64,000 nt of DNA from the NCBI GenBank assembly GCA_003640385.1, contig RCAB01000275.1:1-64000 (forward strand), read 5' to 3'. A program made the position numbers and the translations under genes. A model generated the notes under the pieces. It was not told where the DNA came from. It saw nothing but the letters and a program-made list of their open reading frames with translations, and did not search any database. This stretch comes from Setaria digitata. Taxonomy: Eukaryota; Nematoda; Chromadorea; Rhabditida; Setariidae. This document shows positions 32,201 to 45,200 of the stretch, piece after piece; position 1 is the stretch's first letter; each line of letters starts with the position of its first letter.

Positions 32201-35200
32201 CTGAATTTCAGCTAAGAAAAACTTCTATCTTTTCCTGACTTTTTTTTTTTTTTGTTGTATTTTGATAAATTTCAGGGCATATCTATGGTTAGGCTGTCCA
32301 CACGGTTGCAATGATGGTTTACGCTCACAGCAAGGTGATTTCCTGAGAGTTAAAGCACGTGCTATTCTGGCAATTATTTATCGTATCGGTCCAGAAATAT
32401 TCGGCAATTTATTAATTAATCATATTGAAGAATATAATGCTCAAATGTTAATTGATACATTACATTCGGTTACCGGTTTCTGCAGATGTGGCATTACCGG
32501 TCAGCATTTCAGGAAATCATTCAAGCTTAAGTATAAGTATTATTCGCCTCAAAATATTACAAAAAAAAAAAAAAAAAGAAAAAGAAGAAAATTATTTGTC
32601 TAAGTTAAATTATTATTAATAAATATTAATAGAAAGTAAATTTTCTAGGATAAAAATTATAAATAATTAAAAATTTAATTATAAAGTTAAGAAAAAAAAA
32701 ACAGAAACATAATTTATACCGAATAATTTGTCATTTTACTATTAGTGAAAAGTCAACGAGAAAAAAAGTCACTTGATTATACTTATCTAATTAATTGGGG
32801 GAAAAAAAATTAAGCACAGAAGTGATCGTTTGTTCATTTTAGAGTTAAATCTGTTAGAACAATATAACTTATTTGCACATCAAATGCTACCTGTCGTAAT
32901 TATCAATTCTGAATTTTGATTTAATTTTAAAAGCTCTATTTTAAACAGTTCAATTCTTTTCTTACCTATACATGACAAAGAAATCATCTTTTACTAAATG
33001 TTACTCTTTTCTTTTTTCATTAGTAATTATTTATTTCATTTCTGATTATTTATTTGTAATTTAGAAAAATATATTCAAAGTAATTCAGTTTCTTTCTTAT
33101 CTATACATTACCCAGAAATCGTCGTTTACTATAACTGTTACTCTTTTCTTTTTTCATTAGTAATTATTTCTGATTATTTACTTCATTTCTGATTATTATT
33201 ATTATTATTTTTTGCTTGTAGCAGGAGTATATCGTACACGAAGTAGTTCATCACCACGACATCGAACGACAACATCTGATCTGGCACTACCAACATATCA
33301 AAATAATTTTAATGAAAGTTTGAAAGGAATTGAAGGAACAGTTATCAAAGTTATACTGAAACCTGCCATATCAAAATTGATGAATGCAATGGATGAACTT
33401 TTGCAGCCTGAAAATATGGTTAGCTGTTAAGCGCTGATTGCATAACGATCATTTTGATAAGATTAAATTTCTATATTCAATTAAAAATTTTAAATAATTT
33501 TTTTTTAACTTTTTCGAATTTTGCAGATTATTACATTATTCACAACGTTATGCTTGCATTTATTGTTTTTGTCCTTTTTTTTTTTTTTTTTTTTTTCTCT
33601 CTCATTTTGTTTTTTTTTTTTTTTTATTTCAATGATAATTGCGAGATGTGCATAATTATTAATTAACAAATGCATCGCATATATCTCTCTTATATTATGA
33701 TTGATAGCAGCTGTAAATTTCCTAACTTTTATCAGCTAGTTTGCTTCCTACATATGAATTGTTATCAGATATGATAACAATTCATTCATTTTTTTTTTTT
33801 TTACAGAGCTTATATCAAGATGTACGACTATTTGTATCATTTATTCAAGAACAACATGGTAATCCATTTCGACGTGTAGGCTTAAGTGCTTTAATTGATG
33901 GACGACCACTTGAAAATCAAAATCAATTCAATGATGTGTAAGTTACCAAAAAACAAAAAACAAAAAAGGAAAATTTAAATTTCAAAAAAAAAAAAAAACT
34001 TACATAACATTGAGTAAAAAATATGATAATCAATAAATAAACTAAATTAAAAAAAAAAAAAAAGAAAATTAATACTATAAAATTAATTCTTTTTTTTTAG
34101 CAGTACGTCACAGCTGTATTCATCCCGTCGGACATCCTTACTGTGTCCACTCCCTGAAATTCTTCTATCCGAACGAAATGCAAAATTCGCAAACAACGAT
34201 GACAACGAGTAATTTATAGTAATAAATATATTATGCCGCACACTTCACTCACAAATCTTCTCTCTTTTTTTTTTTTTTTTTTTCCCCCTCATATTTTTAA
34301 TTCACTATCTCGTGAAAATGATGAATTCACACACTAATCACTCATATCAGTGTCTGTCTAATCACTCGTATCAGTTTGCCGAATCACTCATATCATATCA
34401 GTTTGTCCGAATTAATTTTGTCACACTGAAATTAATTTTCAAATACTTCATTAAAAATTAACTCCATTTATTTATTTATTTATTTTTTTCTTCATATAAA
34501 GATATAAAGTAGAAGCAAATTCAGTTTAAAATATTTTGCATCTAACTTATCAATACATCTTACATACGCACACACACACACACATCGAGCTAATTTCTCA
34601 TTTTGGTCTGTTTTTACTTCCGTTTTTTTTCTTTTTTTTTTTTTTTTTTTTTTTTTCATTCTTGAGTAAACTGAATTAGTAAACTAAATTAAGTTAGATA
34701 TTTCTGCAATGAATTTATCAATACATATTACAAACATATAAATCAAATTAATTTCTCACTTTAGCCCCGTCAAATTTTACACTGGTCACTTACTTATTTA
34801 TTTTTTTGTACATATTCAAGTTAATTAATTTAAAAAACCAAATTCACTTAAATATTATGCAACTGACATATCAATGTGTAATATGTATATATATCGAACT
34901 AATTTTTCACTTTAATCAAATCGGATCTTTACTTTATTTTTTCTTTTTCAGTTTTTCATTTTCGAATGAATTGAGCTCATTTAATTATTTTGCAACTAAT
35001 TAACTGATAAACAATTGCAAACATCTAAACAGATATTTGATAAATCTATCAAATTTTTACATTAAATTATCAGTGAAAATTTTTTATTAAAAAAATTATT
35101 TTGTTTTTTTTTCCTTTTTTTTTCGCATAAGAAAAGAAGATTATTTTTCTCAGTAAATTAAATTTCGTCAAATAATTTTTTTTTTTAAATTTTTGCCAGA

Positions 35201-38200
35201 AGTTTTTACTTTTTTCGAATTTATTGATTTAATTTTTACTCTCCGTCTAATCTCAGTTGACATTGAAATTAGTCTCTTTTGTAAGACTGTAAGATTAATG
35301 ATATTTAGTAATATTTACGTTGAAATATATTGAAAAATTTTTAAAAATTTCACCTTATTCACAAACACAAAATGAAATTTGAATTTCAAATTTACAGTTT
35401 TTTATAAAATGAGATTTATAAAATTTAAAATTTGATTGTTAATTTTTGCAAAATCTCTAGTGATGGAACTATGTATCACAGCACATGGAAGTTGTCTCGT
35501 TTCATTGCAACTTTTTCCCTTTTCTATTTTGAAATAATTTTAATTTAAAAAAAAGCAACTTTGACAATGCTAAAAAAATAAAAAGAAAAGAGAAAAACAA
35601 GAAAAATAAGCATGCATATATCCCAATGTTGTTTAGCTTAGTTATTTGCACAAACACCTGAGCATAGTTAATTAATTAACAAACTCACTTATTTGCATGT
35701 TTCCAAAGATGGAAAAGCAAAAAAAAATGAATAATTAACTTAATTAGCACAATTTCTTCTACTATGTTTAATGATATTCCCGGATATTATCATATTGCTT
35801 TCTCTACTCTTCCGCTTTGCTACTACCACTTCTTGTAGCGGTGTATTTGAATTTTTTTTTTTTTTTAATTAATTCAAATCAATTTTAGCATTTTATCACC
35901 GAAAATTATCACTGTAAGATGAAAATACTGATAAGAACAAAAATTATGCGAGCAATTTTTCTGCATAATGATTAATTTTAGCGATATCAATTCTAAATTT
36001 TAAGTTTCTACAAAAAAAAAAAAAATAAGGAGAATTTTGTAAAAAAAATTTTCATGATAGGTTTAATTCAATTTTAATTATTAATTTATATTAAAAAGGC
36101 TGACTTTAATTTCTGCTTCCACAGCAAAAAAAAAAACTAGATGCCGAAGGGATGGATGAAAATGCGAGGACAAAAATTTCTTTTAATCCACAATTAACAA
36201 TTCATTAATTACTAATCATGTGAAAAAAAAATTGCATATTTTATGGTATTATTTTCTTTTGCAAAAATTTAAAATATTAAAATATTATTTCAGTTATCAT
36301 TAATTACTACGTGAAAAAATTTTGTTCTGCAATTAAAATTTTTTAAATTTCAACTTTTTTTTTTTTTTTTTAAACGTAGAATTAGAAATGTTTCAGAGTG
36401 TCCTTTCACAATTTGCTTGCTTAATATCACAAAGAGTTTTCATTTCTTTTATAATTATTATTATTTTTTTCCTTTTTTTTTTTAATGCATTGCACATATG
36501 CAATTTTTACACGCATATAATTTAATAAATTTTTATAAGTTATAATCTTTTTAAATTTTTTTTTTTTATTTTTCAAATGATTTGTAAATTATATGTTTTT
36601 TTTTTTATTTTTTTTAAAGGATTGAAGTGAAATCAGAAAATAATAGTGAGGATGAAAGTATACGTTCAAGTATTAGCGGTATGGCAGCACAGGTGCATAC
36701 ACGTGAATCGGCTTCACTGAGAAGAGGTTTATTTAAAAAACGTGAAAAGGTACAACGTGTTAAACATTTAAATTTATCTCTAAATTTAAATTTAAAAATA
36801 ATTTTTGCTTTTTTTCTTTTGTTTTATTTTGCAAAATTTATGATGAATGAATGAGCTCACTTATATGCTTTTGTGTAAATTTTTGCAACAAATTTTTCAT
36901 TTTGTAATAAAAAAATTTCAAAATTTTTTCTCATGTAAAATTTAGTTTTTTAATTTTTTAATTCAAAAAGAAAAAAAATTTGCCAGTTTAAAAAGCGAAT
37001 GAAATTTGGAATTTTAGTACATAATAAGTGACAATTGGTAATGATTGAAAAGTTTAAAATGAATAAAATTTCAGGTTTTCCTGTCTTCTTGTTTCATTTT
37101 TGTCTGATTTTTTTCATAGCCTAGTCAAAATTATCACGTACTATCTGTGCTAGTACGTGTTTCAGAAACAACTTTTTGCAAGCAGCTGTCTGAAATTCCA
37201 ATTTTTTTTTCTTTTTCTTTTTTCAAAATAATCATTTTTGAAATTTTCGTTAATGATTGCTTTTTTTTTTTTTCTTTGCTCGCTTAAATTAGCATTCTTG
37301 TATAAGTTTATAATATTTTAATAAAAATTTTATACTCCTAGACAGTGATAAAAATTGTCATTCTTAATTTTCATAAATTAAATTTTGTTCACTTTTATTA
37401 ATTAAATTTTCCTACAGTTGCAGGTATCAAATGCTGATGATAGCGATTTAGATTCATCACCATCAACTCCAAGATATCAACAAATAAATGATGAAGTAGC
37501 AGCTACTGGAAGTTTATCAGCTTCACCGTTACTTTCAGTAAATGCTGTAAAAAAAAGAAGCGGCGGAAAGCTTCATTTTGGTAATTAGTATAATTAATGA
37601 TCCCTTTTTTTTTTATAATAATTTTCCAGTTTTTCTTTTTGCCCAACATATGTGTGATAATTTGATAAAATTTATCCACAACAATTTAGATTTATAGATG
37701 ATATGTAGTTGTTAATTGGACATAAATATCAGACACTATTGTAGATAATTGAAAAGTAGCTACTGAAACATTATAAACTTTACCACTGCAAACATTAAAT
37801 ATTATGGAACCTTCTTAAAATTTTTCAATTTTTTTTTTGTTCATCTTAAATTTCCGGAAGAAACTGAAGAAATTTGAATCAACCAAGTAATTAATTAATT
37901 TGTCATTCAAAATCATTTATTTCTTTACAATTAATATTTGCTAGTTTTTTCGTCCTTTTTTTTTAGTACGGAAGTTATTAGAAGATTTTGCTAACCAAGA
38001 GAAGATATAGTCTTGAATTTTTTTCCAAATGATAATTTTATCAAGATCAGCAAATTGCACTTACTGATGAATTCTAAATAAATCAAAACACAGAACGAAA
38101 TGTTACATTAGTTTTTCCCATTCGATAATCGAAAAATTAACCAGTAATTAGCTATCTTTAATCATTTAGCTCTGAATTTGCTGAAATCAGTACGACTCGA

Positions 38201-41200
38201 TAATAACGATGACATCAGTTCAGATATCGATATAAATGATGATGAAAGGAGCCAAGTAAATTGGATATTTTTAAATTTTATTTTAGTTCCGTTTCGCGTC
38301 AAAACGATTGATTATTACATCTTGAATTTTAAATTAATCGACTAAAATTATTTTTACCTGATTTATCCAATTCCTCTCTTTTTGCAATTTTTTTTTTACG
38401 AAATCATTTTTAGAGGATAGCGGTCTAAAAAAAAAAAAATTAGAAAAATTTTAATAAAAAAAAAATTTAATTTTAAAAAAAAACTTGGTTTAAACAATAT
38501 TTAAAAAGAAAATCATTTGTTGAAGGTTTATGCTAAATTGTGAAAATGATAATCGCAAAAAATTGATGAGAATTAATAACTGAAATCTATACACAAGAAA
38601 CTTTTATATTTTTATATTATATATTGCTCACTTCAACGTTGTATTATTTCCCATTTATGCATTCTTTGGCTAATGAATAATTTAAATTTCGAATTTAATT
38701 TTGATTATAAATATAGATATTTAGAATGGAATTTTGACACATGATGAGCGCCGTTCGAAGAGTGTAACAGTGCAGAAACCATCTCAGCCAAAAATTTTAA
38801 CAATACATCAGAAATCTGCCGAACTTCCGGATGAAAATCATGGTTTCAAATTTAAATTTTCCAATTTTTAATTTCAATGAACCGATTGCATGCATGATTT
38901 CGTATTATGAAACTTTTAAAATCATAAAATAGAAAATGTAAATTTCTGAATTTCGGAGAAAAAAAACAAACGAGAGAATTAATTCATTTAATTAATTAAA
39001 TTTTTCAATAATTAATATGCTTGACAAATATTTATTTGTCCACTTTTTTTTTTTCTTTTCTTTTCTTTTCCGCTATTTAATATGATGCGATATATCACAA
39101 AATTTATGCTAAAAATTCAGATTTTTAATATTTCTAGACTCATCGCATGCTAGACGAACATCTGTAGCCAATCTGAATCTTCCGCCACGTAGACTTGTTA
39201 ATTTATGTGAGATTCAAGAAGGCGTACGACGTTTTTCCTTCTTTCTGGAAACATGCCGACCGGGAAGCTATCCGGATCCTCCGCTTTTAGCTGCTTTACT
39301 AGATCTAAAATCTCCTGTTCTTGCAAGAGCTTCACTTCTTCTGGAATGCGCTCTCTTTGTCCATCGATGCAATAAAGGTATCACTGATAAATGATATCAC
39401 AAAATCATTACTTATCATTTGTAAATGTTGCTATAAAAATATTATTCAAAATTTACTATTGATAAATATGACTACTCAAAAATTATCATTCATAAATGAT
39501 TATCTGCAAAATTACTACTCGATAATTATCATTAATAAATAACAACCCCAGAATTATTGCGATAAATAAAATGTCATAAAATCACCAATCAAGAATGATC
39601 ATTGATAAATAACTACTTGAAAATTATCATTAATAAATGATGCTGCAAAATTACTACCCAAAAAAATGTTAGCACTGATGAATTGCGCTACAAAATAGCT
39701 ACAAAAAAATTAATTTGTAAAATTTTATTACGAAAGAAGATTAATTAATTAATTAATTAATTAATTAAAGGAGATTGGCCTGAATGGATACGTTCAAATA
39801 ATGCATGCCAATTAAGCGCTTTTGTTGGTGGAAATCCGTTTGGAATCCGTGGTACGCCAAGTGCTACACGTCGTATGCATATGATGCAACGTGCTGCTGC
39901 TCGTTGCTTCTATGAATGGGGATGTCAGGTGTGCGTTATATTAATTTAATTAAAAGTTCAATTAAATATTTTGATTAGCTATACTGTCGTCTACAGTATT
40001 TTGGTACGAGAGATCATTCTGATGACTTTTGTAATGTTAATTAAATTTAAACATTAAAAAAAAATTAATTCTTTTAATTTTCTAATTTAGCTTGGTGAAC
40101 GAATTTATAAAATTATGGAAGCTAGCGGTGCAGCGCTTAATAAAACCCCATCCAGAAAAGGTGACTTGAATCGACGTGAACTTATTATACAGGATGATTT
40201 AGAGGACTTCTTCGATGAAGGTTTATATTTTATAAATTTTTTGTTTTTTTTTTTTCTTGTTTTTTTATGTAATTAAATTTGATTTGAATTAATTTTGTTC
40301 AAATTTAAATTGTTTAATGTTGCAAATAATTTAGCTATCTGAATTATTGCCAAAAATTATGTTAAAGAAACATTTTCAAAAGGTTTCTTTTTAAAAATGA
40401 AAATTTCAGGAATTATAAATGATGAAACTGGCGAACGCTGTCCACCGGCTATTTTATTTCTTGCATGTCTTTTGCTCAATGAAATTACAGCCTTTTTAAG
40501 GGAAACTTTTCAGGTTAAAACATTTCAAATATGACTGAACAGGATCATATATTATGATATGTGATATGATATGATTTCAGTTATTGAAAGTAGCAATTTC
40601 TCATTTTATATAAAAATCAAATTTTAATATTGAAACAGTTTCGAACATCAACAAACTTAAAATCACATAAAATAGGCTATACTTTCAATTGCAAATAATT
40701 TGATAAAAAATTTTAAACAAAAGAAATTGATAACATTCAGCAGTAGCATTTGCTGTTTACGATAACTTATTGAATGTAGCATCTTTTGAAAGTTTTGTTT
40801 GTTTTTCTTTTTTTTTTTTTTTTTTTCAGACAATTCCACGTTCACGAAGTAATAAACCTGGCGTAAGTACGTTAAATTGGGAGAAATTAATGTCAAATCG
40901 ACGCTGGTCCATACTTTCAAACACGTTTAGCTCGCAACAACAACAGCAAACAGCGAGTAGTATTCAAAGCATTACGGACGTGAATCTATCTATTCATCGT
41001 AAAATTCTTTCATTTTCATTATTACGTGTAACATCTGAGCATATCATAAGTTTGCGGTAAATTATACGCAACAATGATGATAGTAATAAAATATCAAAGA
41101 TAAAGGTTAATTAATATGCCAATAGGATATGATAGATAGATTTGTGTAATTAGGCAAAGGATGTTGTTGCAGAAGGTGATCGTCGAATTAGTTTATCCAC

Positions 41201-42229
41201 AAATGAGGAAAATTCCTCACGAAGTTCGCATGAGCCAATCGAAGAAACACCACAACAGAATGACAAAAAAGGTTTGTTCTAATTGTTATGGATAATAAAA
41301 ATTTCCAAAAAAAAAAAAAAAAAAAAAAGAAATCTAATTATTTAATTGCATAAGTCAGTATTAATTATCTTCGTTTAAGCTAAAAATCATTTGCTGTTGC
41401 TTTAATTGTTTGTTATTTTTTAAGGCTTTTTTTTTTTTTTTTTTTGTTGTTATTGTTATTGTTATAAGCATACATTCATCTGATAATATTTTCACAATGA
41501 TTTAATTTTTATTCATTTATTTTTTTCCTAAATATTATTCATTCATTTTTTTATTTTTCTTAAGTAAAATAAAAATTAATAAACAATAAATAAAATTGCT
41601 TCTCTTTTTTTCTTTTATTATTATAAATATACATATATTTATCTGATAAATTCCAACAATAATTCATTTATTTCAATTCCATTTTCGATTTTTTTTCCCT
41701 TTTTTTTCCCCCTTCAAACAATTATTTTATTTATTTTTTGTAATTAAAAAAAAAAAAAGATAAAGAAAAGAGAAAATAAATCATGATGAAATTAAATTAA
41801 ATTCATTTGTACAAAGAAGCTAAAAAAAAAAAAAAAAAAAGAAGGAATTACGAAAAAAAAAAAAAAAAAGAAAGCAAAATGACCCCCCAAAAACACCACA
41901 GATTGTATTGACGGAATGATGCGTTGTACGACGGATGAACGTGAAAATGAACGTGAAAGTGAACGTCTAATTTCGCTAAGTGATCAACATCTTGCGTCTC
42001 AAAAGAGATCAAGCTATGAACGAAAAGCTGGGGAAAAGTATCCACACGTGAGACGTTCCCATACACTAAACGTTCCAACACATCCGATGGTGATCACCGC
42101 AATTATCTCGAAATCAGGTTTTAAGATAGAAAAAAAAAAAAAAAAGAGAAAGAGAAAAGAAGAAGAAGAAAAAAACAAACTTTAAATCTGTCACCCTTTT
42201 TCTCTCTGTCATTTAATTTGAAAGAAAAA

Positions 42230-42263
<34 letters not shown>

Positions 42264-45200
42264 GGAAATTTCTGACCTATTGTTTTGTTTTTTAATTTCT
42301 GTTTTTCTTTTTATGTTTCCTTTGTTTGTTTGTTTTCAAAAAATTAGCCAAAAATCCTTAATTTGAAATTTCTATTGAATTTCCTTGCTTTTTTTTTTTT
42401 TTTTTAACCGAAAAATATCTAAAGACTTAAAAAGTTAAATGATAGTGATAAATTCAATTTGTAATGATGAGAATTTTATTACACTGATTAGATCAGCTGA
42501 TACTATACGAAATCTCATCTTTTCCCACTCATGATGCGTACTGTATGCTATCAGTGATAAGATAAAATTGATTGATATTAACTAAAAAAGGAAAATAAAT
42601 GGAAGCTAAATTAATTAATCAATTTTTGCTGCGGAATAAATTGAGAAGAGGAAACAATTATATAATAAATTTTTTTTTTAGGATTAATTATTAAACTTTT
42701 ATAAATTTAATAGCCTATTAATAGTAGGTATTTTAAAGTTGCTGATCATTTCCATTGTTTCAATGAAAATGAACACATGTAAATTAATTAAATGGCAAAC
42801 TAATTGGCTTGCGTTGAGCATTGATTACAGAGACACGATAAATTAATTGCTGATACGAAATGCGAAATAATTAGTCGGAAAAATTCGTTAATTAATTAAT
42901 TGTAAATTTGTCAGTTAATAGGAAGCGTTGACATTGGTTAAGTTTCGCATATTAAGATAAGAGACAATTTCAATTTTGAGGATTTTTTTTTAAGAATCAA
43001 AAAAATCAAAAAGATCCTTCTTCTTTTATTTTGTTTTCATTTTCCACAAAAAAAGCATGCCATTAGTAGCAGTTGCTAATTAAAATTCTTTATTTAATGT
43101 TTTATTTGTTTTATTTTAATAGAGAATTTCATCGAGTTTGAATCATTTCCCTTCATTATACAATACTAATTATTTTTGTTAAATTGAACGTGAAATGAGC
43201 AGAAAAAAAAAAAAAAGAAAAGATTTACAGCTCTGTCGGATTATTTTGAATTAAAAGTATTTCAAAAAATTGTAAAATTTTGCTTTGGAATATTCAAATT
43301 AATTTAGAAAACAAAGGAAGAGAAGAATTAATCAAAGTATTTCTGTATTTGAAAATTTTAGAAAAATTGCTGCTAGAGAATTAAATTTGAAAAAAAAAAA
43401 AAAGAAAACTAAATTAATAATTATTTATCCCTACATATTCATTCTACCCTTCTCATTTATTTGGAATGCTGCACTCAGTAATTAATGGTATTGCTCATTA
43501 GCTATTTACTTATTGTTTACTTTTTTCCATTCGTTAATTTCATCCCTATTTTTCCCTCTTGTTCAGCTAATATCTTAACTAATTTTTGCTACTGTAATTA
43601 CTGCTATGTTTACTCGTTTTCTTGTTTCCTTCTTTTTTTTTTTTTTTTTTTTTCTTCAATTAATATATAGTTGTTTTCTTCCCACTCATATTTCACAGAA
43701 AATTTTTGAACATTTTACTGTATCCTTTTTTTTTCCTCCTTCTATTTTCTTCCCAATTAATAAGTGAAATGAGTAATTAATATTGTTTACCAATTTTAAT
43801 TAACTTCTGTAGAAAAATCAGCGTGAACTTTACGCGTATATTTTTTACGTATGATACTATTTAGGCAATATTTTAACTGCTGTTAAAATATTTTTTGAAA
43901 TAATTTATATTGAGGATTTGTAGTTTAATTAATAGACATATTTATGAAGACGTGAAGAGTTTTGCTTAAAAAAAATAAATAAAATTATTAAAATTTATGA
44001 ATTTTATTTAAATTTATCTTTTTTTTTTCCCCTTCAGCACGACGATTGGCACAGGGCCGACAACGTTTGCTTAAATACGGTTCAGCAATTAATCCACCAA
44101 TACAACCGCTTGAATTAAATGACAAAGTTCATCATCGTTCCATAAAGTATGATTAAAAAAAAAAAAAAGCTTAGATTTAATTTTCATAAATTAAAATATT
44201 CTTTTTTAATTTATCATATCATTAGTGATCATCTCACGATACGATATGAGCCTGATTCATTTATCATATTATTACTAATCATATATGATACAGATAAACT
44301 GATCCAATTTTTTTATTTTTTATTTTTTTTTTTTAACATTGCACTTCAATAATTATTTAAATTTCTTTTAAAATTATCAAATTATTCACATATTTGACTG
44401 TTCTCGTACATCGAATGATAAAATTAGTTTTCTTTGGAGATAAATAAAATATTACAAATTAAATTTTAAATTTATATAATATATTAATGAAATGAAATAT
44501 TTCGCGTAAGATTTGCAAGAAAATTTCGTAAAATTCTATTTTTGATTATAAAATGATTTTCTTTAATTCTAAAAATGCTACAGTGTAGTTAGTTCAGAAT
44601 CTGAAATCTTTGCAGGAATGTGAAATCACTGAGAAATACGCAAATTGATGATGAAAGAGATGGAATTAATGAAATAAGTTAGTGCTTTCATTCATTAATT
44701 GCAAAGTTCAATAATAAATTTTATTTTAACTATTCTATTTTAATTTCAAATTTCCATAGCAATATTTCTGTTTATTTCAATTAAGTCTAATTAATTATAA
44801 GTTTAACCGAGAAAAGGTTAATCTTTCCATTTGTAATTTCTTTCTCTTTTTTCTTTTTTTTTTTTTTCAAATTGATTTCCAATTTATCATCAAATTTGAT
44901 TTTTATTCTTGTATTATTATCATTGTGGCGCTACAATACTGCAATGTTGCAATATTATCGTGATAATCTAATGAAATCAACTATTGTAATGATAATATTG
45001 TAGTACAATTATAATAATATTGCAACAGTGTTTAACGTTGAATATTATTCAAACTTTTATAAATTCATTTTAGTTATAGAAAACTTTTCCAGTCTATGTA
45101 ATTCTTCAACGAAATTTATATCTCTTACTTTATCTAGCTGATAAAGTTTATTAGTATTTTAGTATTTCACTGCTTTGACACAGTTCAATTTAGTTAGACA

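Noticed and set aside
32473..32484. Earlier GTTTCT donor in unc-80 exon 18
   Set aside because: It is phase-compatible but would delete the conserved GFC motif.
41028..41059. Extension of unc-80 exon 30 to the GTAAAT donor at 41057
   Set aside because: It would join exon 31 in a phase that gives an immediate stop codon; the GTAACA donor at 41028 keeps the frame.
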